42,549 bases of DNA from JBCDBL01 sp039183635 (GCA_039183635.1 JBCDBL010000014.1:1-42549); one strand, 5' to 3'; shown: positions 8,325 to 16,724, counted from the first letter of the stretch. Program-made: numbers and translations. The notes: generated from the sequence alone by a model not told the origin.

Positions 8325-9380
8325 TTACCCCCCCGTAACGGACATATGACGGCCGAGCGCCGGGGCGGCGCCGCGGCGATCGATTACGAAATCGTGGCCC
8401 TTGGGCTTGCGCCCGATCGCCTCGTCGATTGCGGCGTATAAAGGGGCGTTGTCGGCGCCGGCGCGCAACGGCGCGCGCAGGTCCGCCGCGTCCTCCTGGC
8501 CGAGGCACAAATAGAGTTTGCCAGTGCACGTGACGCGCACCCGGTTGCAGCTTTCGCAAAAATTGTGCGTCAGCGGTGTGATAAAGCCGAGGCGACCGCC
8601 GGTCTCCTCCACCCGCACGTAGCGCGCCGGACCGCCGGTTTTGTAAGCAATGTCGGTCATGCGCCATGTCGCGGCGAGGGTGTCCCGCACCTTGAACAAG
8701 GGGAGATATTGATCGGTGCGATCTTCATCGATCTCGCCCAAAGGCATGGTTTCGATCAGCGTGAAGTCCATGCCCTGGTCGTGCGCCCAGGCGATCATGT
8801 CCGGCAAATCGTGGGCGTTGTCCTGTTTCAGGGCGACGGTGTTTATTTTGACTTTCAAGCCTGCGTTCCGGGCGGCGCGAATGCCGTCTAGGACGATTGG
8901 CAGCGCGTCGCGACGCGTGATTCGGGCGAACACCTCACGATTGAGCGTATCGAGGGAGACGTTGATGCGTTTGACGCCGGCCCGCGCCAAGGGCTCTGCG
9001 AATTTCGCAAGCTGGGTGCCGTTGGTGGTGAGGCTTAGCTCCTCCAGGGCGCCGGAGCGCAGATGGCGGGAGAGGCTTTCTATGAGGTCCATCATGCCGC
9101 GACGCACCAGGGGCTCCCCGCCGGTCAAGCGCAATTTGCGCACGCCCCTGGCGATAAAGGCGGAGCATAACCGGTCGAGTTCTTCAAGCGTTAAAAGCTC
9201 CTTCTTCGGAAGGAACGTCATGTGCTCCGCCATACAGTAGACGCATCTGAGGTCGCACCGGTCCGTCACCGAAACCCGTAAATAGCTGACGGTCCGACCA
9301 TAGGGGTCAATCATCGGGGCGTTAGAGGATACAGACGTACTGCGGATAAGAGGGATGGATGTCGTCTTGTCGTCGTACAT
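8325..9380 (-). CDS. moaA: GTP 3',8-cyclase MoaA (radical SAM)
   Basis: MoaA is the radical SAM enzyme that rearranges GTP in the first step of molybdenum cofactor synthesis. The 351-residue protein has both iron-sulfur sites: the SAM cluster motif CDLRCVYC (Cys42, Cys46, Cys49) and the C-terminal GTP-side cluster CESC...CTGKLYLC near residues 270-290. KLRLTGGEPLVRRG is the SAM-binding glycine-rich segment. It ends in the conserved Gly-Gly needed for activity. A later ATG at 9314 is also possible because the first 20 residues are not conserved; neither start has a strong ribosome binding site. It lies 12 bases behind the cytochrome c gene, so the operon begins upstream of it. Confidence 0.96.
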   Translation of the reverse strand: MYDDKTTSIPLIRSTSVSSNAPMIDPYGRTVSYLRVSVTDRCDLRCVYCMAEHMTFLPKKELLTLEELDRLCSAFIARGVRKLRLTGGEPLVRRGMMDLIESLSRHLRSGALEELSLTTNGTQLAKFAEPLARAGVKRINVSLDTLNREVFARITRRDALPIVLDGIRAARNAGLKVKINTVALKQDNAHDLPDMIAWAHDQGMDFTLIETMPLGEIDEDRTDQYLPLFKVRDTLAATWRMTDIAYKTGGPARYVRVEETGGRLGFITPLTHNFCESCNRVRVTCTGKLYLCLGQEDAADLRAPLRAGADNAPLYAAIDEAIGRKPKGHDFVIDRRGAAPALGRHMSVTGG

Positions 9381-9392
9381 ATGCTTTGGTGA

Positions 9393-9824
9393 CTATTCGC
9401 CGTCGGCTGGTCGCGTCTCTTGATAGATATACGCCATCAAGTCGGTGCGCTTTGTCTCATCCATGACGCCGCGGAACGCCATATATGTCTTCGGCGCTAC
9501 GCTGCGCGGGTTCTTTAAATAGGCGTCGAGCGTGTCCGGCGTCCACATAATTGCACCGTCCTTCAAGTCGGCGGAATAGCGGAAGCCGCTTTTGCCGCCG
9601 GACGCCGCCCCGAATACGTTCCACAGATTCGGACCCGCCATGCTGCGGCCGCCCTCATCCAGGGTGTGGCACGCCCGGCATTGGCCGAATTGGCGCTTTC
9701 CGTTCTCAACATTCGCCGCGGCGAAGCGTTCTGACCAGGCCCCGTCAAGGGCGAACTCTTCAGCGGCGGCCGGGGCGATAAGGAACGCCAACGCCGCTGA
9801 ACAAGCGATCGCCAGGGATTTCAT
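9393..9824 (-). CDS. Periplasmic class I cytochrome c
   Basis: This 143-residue secreted c-type cytochrome carries one haem and moves single electrons in the periplasm. It has a signal peptide (MKSLAIACSAALAFLIAPAAA), the haem site CRACH (Cys49, Cys52, His53), the mitochondrial/c2-type segment GPNLWNVFG, and the distal ligand region KTYMAFRGV (Met115). The start at 9824 is supported by AAAGGAG upstream and by the signal peptide. The gene lies 12 bases before moaA on the same strand, which suggests it is the first gene of the molybdenum cofactor operon. A natural reading is that it takes electrons from a periplasmic molybdoenzyme, though no such enzyme is encoded here. Confidence 0.93.
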   Translation of the reverse strand: MKSLAIACSAALAFLIAPAAAEEFALDGAWSERFAAANVENGKRQFGQCRACHTLDEGGRSMAGPNLWNVFGAASGGKSGFRYSADLKDGAIMWTPDTLDAYLKNPRSVAPKTYMAFRGVMDETKRTDLMAYIYQETRPADGE

Positions 9825-9946
9825 CTCGCGGACTCCTTTATTTACGCAAACAAGCCTCTTTTCAGGATCAAAATACAAAGAAAAGAGAACGATGGCAAAG
9901 GCGGTGCGGCCTGCCGACTCTGCTTTTTGTCGCCTGGAAATCGGCT

Positions 9947-9975
9947 TTGACGCGCCCCTTGGAGTATTATATTAC
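9947..9975 (+). promoter_or_regulatory. Sigma-70-type promoter for tRNA-Gly
   Basis: TTGACG (9947-9952) and TATTAC (9970-9975) are separated by 17 bases, close to consensus for the housekeeping sigma factor. Transcription would start near 9982, about 30 bases before the mature tRNA. Confidence 0.65.
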
Positions 9976-10012
9976 TCGCAGCTTGCGTCAGGCGGGCTCA
10001 AGCGCCGACGCT

Positions 10013-10086
10013 GCGGGTATAGCACAATGGTAGTGCAGCAGCCTTCCAAGCTGAGGATGCCGGTTCGATCCCGGCTACCCGCTCCA
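10013..10086 (+). tRNA. tRNA-Gly (anticodon TCC)
   Basis: The 74-base sequence folds as a cloverleaf. The acceptor arm pairs GCGGGTA with TACCCGC, the D stem is GCAC/GTGC, the anticodon stem is CAGC/GCTG around the loop CTTCCAA giving anticodon TCC, and the T arm is CCGG-TTCGATC-CCGG. The discriminator base is T and CCA is encoded at 10084-10086. The gene stands alone in the plus direction between the cytochrome c gene and the acyl-CoA ligase operon. No repeat of its 3' end is seen elsewhere in the window, so there is no evidence of use as an integration site. Confidence 0.97.
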
Positions 10087-10310
10087 ATGATTTCTGTGTT
10101 TTATGCGACGGTTGCGTTTAGCGCTTAGGCCCTGACACCAAATCTCACCCTAAAAGACCGATGCCTCTTGTCTGTCAATGCTGGACGATTGGGCGCCTGG
10201 CCGCAGTGTGTATTGGAATGCAGTTCTGCTTTTGGGCCGATGATGAAACGGCGTATCTTTTCGACGAGAGCAGTTGCCGACGCGCGCGGTCCCGCAATCG
10301 AACTGGCGCT
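10087..10310. other. Intergenic stretch without a supported gene
   Basis: Between the tRNA and repeat B the sequence is open in several frames on both strands, but no frame has a convincing start, ribosome binding site or recognisable motif, and the frames run on into the repeat. I treat it as non-coding or as unrecognisable remnant sequence. Confidence 0.4.
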
Positions 10311-10416
10311 TTTAAAGCATTTCCAGGTCAAGTGTGTACGGTTGGCCGTCCGGAAATGCGAAAAAGCAAAGACTGAAAGCGTCTGCCTGATTCCGATTGA
10401 AGAAGAGACGCTTTAA
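10311..10416 (+). repeat. Dispersed repeat B, copy 1
   Basis: This roughly 106-base element matches, reverse-complemented, the block at 33382-33488. It has two hairpins: GCATTTCC (10317-10324) with GGAAATGC (10352-10359), and AAAGCGTCT (10376-10384) with AGACGCTTT (10406-10414), both perfect here. It lies beyond the 3' end of the minus-strand acyl-CoA ligase gene. This type of element with two stem-loops is known in many alphaproteobacterial genomes; its role is unknown. Confidence 0.8.
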
Positions 10417-10448
10417 TGCATAAGTTTCTTGCCTGATGCAATGCACTA

Positions 10449-11921
10449 TCACATATGCGCCGCTCTGGCTCTTTGTTTTAAGGCTGCTTTGTCGACTTTG
10501 TTGACCGCATTCATTGGCAGGCTGTCAATTATATAAACCCGTCGAGGGTAGCGGAATGCGGGGCCGTTTTCGCGGGCGAAGTTTTTAACCGCCTCTTCAT
10601 CGAGCTGCGCATTTTGCGCTGCAACGACAAAGGCGATGGGCGCTTCGCCGGATTTGTCGTCTGGCGCCGGCACGATTGCGGCCTCTACAATATCCGGATG
10701 CGACTGAAGAAGCGTTTCGCACTCAATAGGATAAACATTTTCTCCGTTGCATACGAACATATCGTCTTCACGTCCCACGCAAAAAAAGAAACCGTTTTCA
10801 TCTCGCCGCATAAGATCGCCGGTCCTGTACCAGCCGTCTTTAATTTTAGACCGGGTTTCTTCATCTTTGTTGAGATATCCTTTCATGAGGCTTTCAGCTT
10901 TGACCTCCAATACGCCTTCATCTTTGTTCGCCCCATCTCTAAGCCGGATCGAACTTGGATCCCTCGGAAAGCCGATGGACATTTGAGGGCGCGGCAAATT
11001 ATCCGGGTGTCCGCCGAAGACGCTTGGCCCGATTTCGGTTGTTCCGTAGTTATTCAATATGATGGCGTTGGGAAACAACATCTGACTGTCTGCGATGATA
11101 TTTTCAGTCAGAGGGGCTGATCCGATTGCAACGGCGGCGACATTAGGAAAAGGGCCTTTTGATGTTTTCCGGGCCGCGCTCGCCAGGCGCGGTATCATCG
11201 GCGGCACGCCGCCGATCACCGCAATATCGTCCTGCTCTACGGTATCGAGAAAAGCGTCCGCCTCAAAACGCGGCAGTAGGGAAATCGCACCGTGTGCTGT
11301 AAACCACATGTGAACATAGTTTAGAGCGCCCATATGAAAAAGCGGCGCTGAGACAATAACACGGGAGCCCTCCAGCAAAGCAATTTCAGACGCCATGTCG
11401 GTTAAGGAGCTGACAAGACTACGGTGGCTCAACTGCACTCCCTTCGGGACGCCGGTAGAGCCGGATGTATACAAAATCAAAGCAAGATTATTGGAAGAAA
11501 AATCTGCCTCGTTCTTAATTTTGTGATCCCCTTTATCGATTTCAGATAAGGGGAATGTCGTTGTTGTTAACTCGCCTAAGCCGTGATCCGCCAGAACAAG
11601 GCGCGGTTCCAGATCTGACAAAATAGTCTGGAGAACATTTTTTTCAAAGTTGGGGTTAATTGGCGCGGCAATGGCGCCCAGGGACATCGTTGCAAAGTAG
11701 GCGGAAAGAAAGGCAACGCTGTTGCTTCCCAAAATTACAACATGATCGCCAGCCTTTACGCCATGTGTATTCACTAATTCTCCGCGAGCAGACGCCACCC
11801 TTTCGCAAAACTCTCTATAGGTTATATTTTGCTTCTCAGGGCCGGTCCGGTCGATAATGGCGATGGCGTTTTGATTTTTTTTCAGGTTTATAAGATCAGA
11901 TATTTTTTCAAACTTATGCAT
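10449..11921 (-). CDS. Acyl-CoA synthetase (AMP-forming ligase)
   Basis: This 490-residue enzyme activates a carboxylic acid to its CoA thioester through an acyl-AMP in the cytoplasm. The ANL-superfamily motifs are all there: the phosphate loop YTSGSTGVPKG near residue 150, NNYGTTEIGP (A5), GWYRTGDL (A7), the hinge NGENVYPIECE (A8) and the A10 lysine segment MNAVNKVDK. The substrate pocket residues do not point to one acid; both fatty and aromatic acids are possible. It is the last gene of a likely four-gene operon with a penicillin-acylase-type hydrolase, a medium-chain dehydrogenase and a thioesterase, starting six bases after the thioesterase stop. This suggests that it activates the acid the hydrolase releases. 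Confidence 0.93.
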   Translation of the reverse strand: MHKFEKISDLINLKKNQNAIAIIDRTGPEKQNITYREFCERVASARGELVNTHGVKAGDHVVILGSNSVAFLSAYFATMSLGAIAAPINPNFEKNVLQTILSDLEPRLVLADHGLGELTTTTFPLSEIDKGDHKIKNEADFSSNNLALILYTSGSTGVPKGVQLSHRSLVSSLTDMASEIALLEGSRVIVSAPLFHMGALNYVHMWFTAHGAISLLPRFEADAFLDTVEQDDIAVIGGVPPMIPRLASAARKTSKGPFPNVAAVAIGSAPLTENIIADSQMLFPNAIILNNYGTTEIGPSVFGGHPDNLPRPQMSIGFPRDPSSIRLRDGANKDEGVLEVKAESLMKGYLNKDEETRSKIKDGWYRTGDLMRRDENGFFFCVGREDDMFVCNGENVYPIECETLLQSHPDIVEAAIVPAPDDKSGEAPIAFVVAAQNAQLDEEAVKNFARENGPAFRYPRRVYIIDSLPMNAVNKVDKAALKQRARAAHM

Positions 11922-11927
11922 AATCCA

Positions 11928-12344
11928 TCAACCTGCCTTTGAGCCGAATGTGCCGCGTCCAATGGCGATGAGGACGTCATTTTTATCAAATACGTCAACA
12001 TCAATAACCGCCACGGAACGCCCTAACCGGCGCATGGTCGCTTTAGCAGTAAGGTCCGTACTGTCGGCCGGTTTTAAATAGTCCGTCCGAAAATTTATAG
12101 TCGGCGCCGGTATTTCAAGTATCGAGAATAGGAGACACGACGCCGCGGTGTCTATTAAAGAAGCGATTGCGCCGCCATGAAACTGATTAAGCACCGTCAT
12201 ACGACTCAGAATATTTGTAAACGGCATTTTTAATGTGAGGCTTGCAGCATCAACATCAAGGTCGACGGCTTGTATGCCGAGCAAATCGATAAAGGGCGAA
12301 GCTTTCAGTGCAGCTTGCAAGTCGTTAAGGTGAATACCTGACAT
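11928..12344 (-). CDS. PaaI-type hotdog thioesterase
   Basis: This 138-residue protein has the hotdog fold of PaaI-like acyl-CoA thioesterases. The central motif LNQFHGGAIASLIDTAASC gives the HGG turn and the helix carrying the acidic catalytic residue; TINFRTDYLKPA is the following strand that contacts the acyl chain. Such enzymes hydrolyse CoA esters, often to rescue CoA from dead-end intermediates of aromatic or fatty acid breakdown. I choose the ATG at 12344; a TTG at 12362 would overlap the dehydrogenase gene by four bases and is also possible. It lies between the dehydrogenase and the acyl-CoA ligase in a tight operon, so a proofreading role for the ligase products is plausible. Confidence 0.88.
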   Translation of the reverse strand: MSGIHLNDLQAALKASPFIDLLGIQAVDLDVDAASLTLKMPFTNILSRMTVLNQFHGGAIASLIDTAASCLLFSILEIPAPTINFRTDYLKPADSTDLTAKATMRRLGRSVAVIDVDVFDKNDVLIAIGRGTFGSKAG

Positions 12345-12358
12345 TCTCAAATCTCTTT

Positions 12359-13357
12359 TCAAGGGGTTATGACGATCTTTCCAAATACGTCCCGGTCAAT
12401 AAGTTGTTGTATAGATGAAGCCGTTTGTTCTAATGGGCGCACAGCATGAATATAGGGTTGAAGTCGACCATCCGCGGCCATATCAAGAAGCTTGACTTGA
12501 TCCGGCGGCAACCATCCGTTCGACCCCATAATGTTCAGTTCAAACGACCAGATATAGCGGATATCTTCTTCCGGTGAGAAACCGGCTGTTGCGCCGCATG
12601 TCATCAAGCGGCCGCCTTTTGTAAGGCACTTTAAAGACTTTACCCATGTGTCTCCGCCGATATAGTTGACAACAACATCTACGCCGCCCCCTCCGAAGAA
12701 CGCAGGTTTCCCATACATGCTGGCGATAACGTCTTGAAAATCATCTTTAGACGTATTTATAACGTGATCAGCGCCGATCTCTTTAAGTTTCTGCAACTTC
12801 CATTCCGCTCCGCCGCAGGCGATGACTTCGCAGCCCGCTGCTTTAGCCAGTTGCAAGGCGCAGACGCCAACGCCGCCAGTGGCGCCTAATATTAAAACTG
12901 TCTCGCCCCGCCGTACTTTCGCCCGGTCATACATCATTCTCAACGCGGCGCCATAGGCGATGGGAAGACACGCCGCCTCTTCAAAACTTACATTTTCAGG
13001 GAGGCGCAATAGGTTGACCGCCGGCATAGCAACATACTCCGCCGCCGCCCCCAAGCGGGTTTCCCCCATCATGCCATCGCCCATAACATATGGAAACGGA
13101 CAAACGCGATCTCCAATTCGCCATTTTTGTACGGATGAACCGATCTTTGCAATCTCGCCTGCAAAGTCCCCCAACGGAATCATTGGTAACGGCGTTTGTA
13201 AGTCTGTCGCGCCCTGTAAGATCATGGGATCGAACCCGTTTAGAGATGCGGCCCGTACACGTATTAAAACATCGTGCGGTCCAACATCAGGCGTTTTGAA
13301 CTCGTCAACCTGAATTTGGTCGGTATCGCCATGCTGTAAAAAGAATGCCGCTTTCAT
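12359..13357 (-). CDS. Zinc-free medium-chain alcohol dehydrogenase / quinone oxidoreductase
   Basis: This 332-residue cytoplasmic protein belongs to the NAD(P)-dependent medium-chain dehydrogenase/reductase family. The N-terminal half has the GroES-like fold with VRAASLNGFDPMIL and GDFAGEIAKIG. The Rossmann domain starts at LILGATGGVGVCALQLAK. The quinone oxidoreductase branch reduces quinones or enoyl compounds and lacks catalytic zinc; the zinc-binding Cys and His pattern is indeed absent here. GAGGAG precedes the start, 13 bases upstream. The gene follows the penicillin-acylase-type gene by 73 bases and overlaps or abuts the thioesterase, so it belongs to the same operon. The substrate is unknown; an enoyl-thioester or unsaturated carbonyl is a reasonable guess. 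Confidence 0.9.
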   Translation of the reverse strand: MKAAFFLQHGDTDQIQVDEFKTPDVGPHDVLIRVRAASLNGFDPMILQGATDLQTPLPMIPLGDFAGEIAKIGSSVQKWRIGDRVCPFPYVMGDGMMGETRLGAAAEYVAMPAVNLLRLPENVSFEEAACLPIAYGAALRMMYDRAKVRRGETVLILGATGGVGVCALQLAKAAGCEVIACGGAEWKLQKLKEIGADHVINTSKDDFQDVIASMYGKPAFFGGGGVDVVVNYIGGDTWVKSLKCLTKGGRLMTCGATAGFSPEEDIRYIWSFELNIMGSNGWLPPDQVKLLDMAADGRLQPYIHAVRPLEQTASSIQQLIDRDVFGKIVITP

Positions 13358-13430
13358 CTTCTTTTTTCATCTCCTCGCTGCTTGGTGTAAGCGAGATCTG
13401 GGAGTTATGGTTTTATTTATTCAGTGAAAT

Positions 13431-15884
13431 TTACTGTGCCGAGCTCGGCTTTATTGTTGTCACTGTTTTTTGATCTGCTTTGCTTGGCAAAAGGTTTAGA
13501 TATTTTCCTGCAGCCCATGGTCTTGCCATATCATCCCAATGCTTAGACGCAGCGTTACCTGACATTCCCGGTGCGAATGACATCAAAGACCGTTTGGGAT
13601 CGCCAAGATCGGCGATCAGGCGATATGTTGCGCCATGGCCCTGAATAAACTGAAGGTTGGAGAGCAGGTCGTCAAAACTGGCGTCTGGTCGCCCCCCGGC
13701 GGCGGAGTTCAACGTATTATCTCCTCCGGGAGTGGGAACTTGGGTGCGCGTTAACCCATCTAGAAGCGGAACATTCGCCCACGCGTATTGAGCGGGAAAT
13801 TCAGCCCTGTGCTTGTCGCCCCATTTCCATTTGGATATATCAGCGCCATATTCCGCAGAAACTGCAGTTATGGCCATGTCAAAAGCTTCGTTTACGGCTT
13901 GTGCGCATGTTTCAAGCTGGTCCGTTTGCGGATGGTCGCACCATTTTGACTCGTTGCTAAGGGCGCGTGAAATACGAATGGTATTTGGCGTTCGGCTGGC
14001 GGCGGCGTTACCGTGTATGTTGATAAGCCTTTGTTGTAGGGCAAGTTCAATGGCTGCGTAGAGAAGCGGTTCTGGTCGGTCAACGAGCATTTTGAAGTCC
14101 CATTGCGTTAGTATCGCTATCGCCTCTTGGTTACGTTCGGACGTCATCTCGAATTTTGAAAGACGCTCTACCAACCATGCGCCTTGGGCGGTGTAAGGAT
14201 CGAGCTGAATGTCAGAAACAGATTCAAGATCATGTTGATCTTTCTCATCTATCATCTCATAGGCGCGCACTACTCTCCATGGCGGTGCAAAATTGTCCGT
14301 CACCCTGAATGGAATAGTGTCGTCGACAGTCCTGCTGTTGGCGTCTGCGACCCATCCTTGCGGCGGATTAAAGATGTTGGGCAGGTCGTCAAATGGAATG
14401 TACCCCTCCCATTGACCTTCTCCGAGCCAGCCGCGGGCGAGACGTTGCCCATCCCAACCATTCACTTTCCGCCGTTGGGGCAAACGTGCGGCCATTTGCA
14501 CGCCGATATTTCCCTTCGTATCGGCGAAAACAAAATTATTTGTCCACTCATAATCTCTAAGGGCATCGCGAAATTCATCCCAGCTGTGGGCGCGGCTGAC
14601 TTTCACGTAAGCCTGCATGGTGGTCTGGCCTTCCTCGACAGCGAGTTGGCGGCGCGCTACGACATGTCCGGGGCCAAATGTTTCTTCGACAATTTTATAC
14701 TTTTCGGACATGCCTTCCTTATATTCTCCCTGTGCGTTAGCAATAGGGTCGCTGACAATAACGCCATTTTGCGTCCGACGCCTCACAATCCGGCGATCTT
14801 CTCCACCCTTGACGGGAATAATGATTTCATCGATTGCGAAAGGCTTCGATCCTTCAGGTGTTAAATAATTTTGAGGGTTTTCAGGATCAATACGCTCAAC
14901 GATATAGTCGAATGTGTCTGCGTATAAGTGTGTTAATCCCCATGCGATGCTTTTGTTTTGTCCAAAGGCGACAGATGGCGAACCGACCCAGGCCGCTCCG
15001 GCGATAAAGTCATCTGGCAACTCTATAGAGACAGGGTACAGCATAGATGGCGCATGGGTGGGCAGGTGCGGATCAACGGCTAAAATCGCTTGCCCCGTCG
15101 TTGTTTTTGAAGGCGCAAACGCAAAAAAGTTTGTACCAGCTGGATTTTCTGAATCACCGCTGCCGGACGGAACGACTGGCGTCTCCGTCTCGTTTGCAGA
15201 TGGGGTCTGAAAGTCTCTGTACAATGTTGGAAACGTTTCAGGAATTGGATCAAATAAGAGGCTTTCCAGTCTGGGGGAATTGGCTTTGGCGACAGTTTCC
15301 ACCAGTAATTCGCGTTCTCCATCTGTCGCTGTTTCGGAGATAATGGTCATAAAGTTGTTGGAGTCCGACATCGTCCACGGCTCCGGCTTTATTCCAAGCA
15401 GATCCCATTCGGGCGAAGACGTTGCTTCGCCTTTTTCAATTGCGAAATTGACGCCGTCCGCAAAAGCTTGAAAGATTTTTTGCGTCTCAGGATCAATGCG
15501 GCCGGCTGATTTTGCTGCAACATCGGGCAGACTTGCGTGCACGCGATAGGCGATGTCCGTTGGGATCAACGCTTCGCCAAAAATTTCAGCTGTCCGGCCC
15601 TGTACGGCGCGCCGCATTGTTTGCATTTGCCAAAAGCGGTCTTGAGCTTGCGCATAACCCATTGCGAACGCGGCGTCCCGGAAAGACTTTGCTTCAATAT
15701 GGGGAACGCCATATCGGTCCCGGGAAATTTTTACAGGAGCGCCAAGAGCGTCGCTTTTCAGCGTTCTAGTGTAATCCGGCAGCGTGCTTTGCAGCCATAT
15801 ATGGCCCCCCAGCAACATCAGTCCGAAAAGCATTACAGCGCCGATGGCGACATATTTTAAAATGGAAATGAAGGATATCGGCAT
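13431..15884 (-). CDS. Penicillin-acylase-family (Ntn) amidohydrolase with Thr at the nucleophile position
   Basis: This 817-residue protein has the plan of penicillin/N-acyl-homoserine-lactone acylases, which self-cleave into alpha and beta chains and hydrolyse amide bonds in the periplasm. An N-terminal hydrophobic segment (residues 5-30) gives export or anchoring. The alpha part has VKISRDRYGVPHIEA and GYAQAQDRFWQM. A linker rich in Ser, Glu and Pro leads to AGTNFFAF, where the family normally has GSN plus an aromatic residue: the nucleophile would be Thr251 instead of Ser. The beta part keeps AILAVDPHLP, VAFGQNKSIAWGLTHLYAD and the late GGDNTLN and GATYRLIADL segments. Thr is an accepted Ntn nucleophile, so the enzyme may well be active. 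ATG 15884 follows GAGG; a TTG at 15899 is an alternative. It heads an operon with a dehydrogenase, thioesterase and acyl-CoA ligase. Confidence 0.92.
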   Translation of the reverse strand: MPISFISILKYVAIGAVMLFGLMLLGGHIWLQSTLPDYTRTLKSDALGAPVKISRDRYGVPHIEAKSFRDAAFAMGYAQAQDRFWQMQTMRRAVQGRTAEIFGEALIPTDIAYRVHASLPDVAAKSAGRIDPETQKIFQAFADGVNFAIEKGEATSSPEWDLLGIKPEPWTMSDSNNFMTIISETATDGERELLVETVAKANSPRLESLLFDPIPETFPTLYRDFQTPSANETETPVVPSGSGDSENPAGTNFFAFAPSKTTTGQAILAVDPHLPTHAPSMLYPVSIELPDDFIAGAAWVGSPSVAFGQNKSIAWGLTHLYADTFDYIVERIDPENPQNYLTPEGSKPFAIDEIIIPVKGGEDRRIVRRRTQNGVIVSDPIANAQGEYKEGMSEKYKIVEETFGPGHVVARRQLAVEEGQTTMQAYVKVSRAHSWDEFRDALRDYEWTNNFVFADTKGNIGVQMAARLPQRRKVNGWDGQRLARGWLGEGQWEGYIPFDDLPNIFNPPQGWVADANSRTVDDTIPFRVTDNFAPPWRVVRAYEMIDEKDQHDLESVSDIQLDPYTAQGAWLVERLSKFEMTSERNQEAIAILTQWDFKMLVDRPEPLLYAAIELALQQRLINIHGNAAASRTPNTIRISRALSNESKWCDHPQTDQLETCAQAVNEAFDMAITAVSAEYGADISKWKWGDKHRAEFPAQYAWANVPLLDGLTRTQVPTPGGDNTLNSAAGGRPDASFDDLLSNLQFIQGHGATYRLIADLGDPKRSLMSFAPGMSGNAASKHWDDMARPWAAGKYLNLLPSKADQKTVTTIKPSSAQ

Positions 15885-16045
15885 CAAAACGCCTCGCAAT
15901 TAGCCTCAGAACTTAGTTCTCGCCCAATAAGAGGGGACATGGTCCTTGCTGTCAAGGTAATGTCGCGGTGTAGTTTCTTACGTGGCGCGCGGTTGACTTA
16001 AAGCCGAGCTGACAGCGCGTTTATGCGGTGTCAGGGAGGAGGGGA

Positions 16046-16714
16046 TCATGCTGACGTTGATACAGATGTCTCTGCAATTACAGCAGCGATAAACAAATCA
16101 AGGCCTGCCCTCAAGCGTTCGCGAACAGGGATCGTGATAGAGGTGCGCATAAAATACTGAAAGGCGTCTTCGCTTTCCCCTTTTGACGTTTTGGCTTCTG
16201 TTGCGTTTATGGTGATTAGGCCGTCTCGTGTCGCGGCCTCAAGATCGCCCATTTCGGCGGCAAAAAATGTCAGCACCTGGAAAATGATTGTCGCGCGTTC
16301 AAGGCTCAGCCCTTTTTCCATAAGATGGTTGAGACAAAGCGTCACCAAACGCACGACGTTCGGCGGCCCCGCAGCGCCATGATGGGTTATCAAATGTCCA
16401 ACGCCGCGATATTTGGAAAGATGGTCGAACAATTCAAGGGAAAAGGTCTTTAGGCGTTCCCCCCAATCTTCCGAGGTGTCTACAAAGCGCGCCACGACGT
16501 CATCCGTCAGGGCGCCGTCAATAATTAGATCCAAAAGCGCATGCTGAAGCTCTAGCTTGGTTGGAAAGTGGTCATAAACAACATTTGGCCAAGCGTTCAG
16601 CTCTTTGCCCAACGCCCGCATGGTGAAGTCGACTCCCTCGCGGCGGGCGACAATTATAGCAGCCGAGAGGATGGTGTCTTTTGAGAGCTGCGCTCTCTTC
16701 AATTTCTCTGCCAT
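16046..16714 (-). CDS. TetR/AcrR-family transcriptional regulator
   Basis: This 222-residue protein has the N-terminal TetR helix-turn-helix (residues 10-55: STDTIL-like first helix, DFTMRALGKELNAWPNVVYDHFPTKLEL) and a longer helical ligand domain. TetR proteins usually repress nearby or divergent genes and let go when a small ligand binds. It lies 162 bases upstream of the acylase operon on the same strand, making that operon, and itself, likely targets. A perfect palindrome covers its start codon. The ligand is unknown. Confidence 0.92.
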   Translation of the reverse strand: MAEKLKRAQLSKDTILSAAIIVARREGVDFTMRALGKELNAWPNVVYDHFPTKLELQHALLDLIIDGALTDDVVARFVDTSEDWGERLKTFSLELFDHLSKYRGVGHLITHHGAAGPPNVVRLVTLCLNHLMEKGLSLERATIIFQVLTFFAAEMGDLEAATRDGLITINATEAKTSKGESEDAFQYFMRTSITIPVRERLRAGLDLFIAAVIAETSVSTSA

Positions 16715-16724
16715 CTTAGATGGC
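16710..16724. promoter_or_regulatory. Palindrome overlapping the TetR-gene start codon
   Basis: GCCATCT-T-AGATGGC is a perfect inverted repeat of 7-base arms around one base. The TetR-gene start codon (16712-16714, minus strand) lies inside one arm. TetR regulators bind short palindromes, so this may be an autoregulatory operator, or a small RNA hairpin hiding the start codon. Confidence 0.45.

Noticed and set aside
10125..10416. Small proteins on both strands between the tRNA and the acyl-CoA ligase
   Set aside because: Frames of 68-82 codons overlap one another and repeat B, have no good ribosome binding site and show no family motif.
10013..10448. tRNA-Gly as a genomic-island attachment site
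   Set aside because: Accessory catabolic genes follow the tRNA, but no duplicated tRNA 3' end and no integrase gene is seen in the window.
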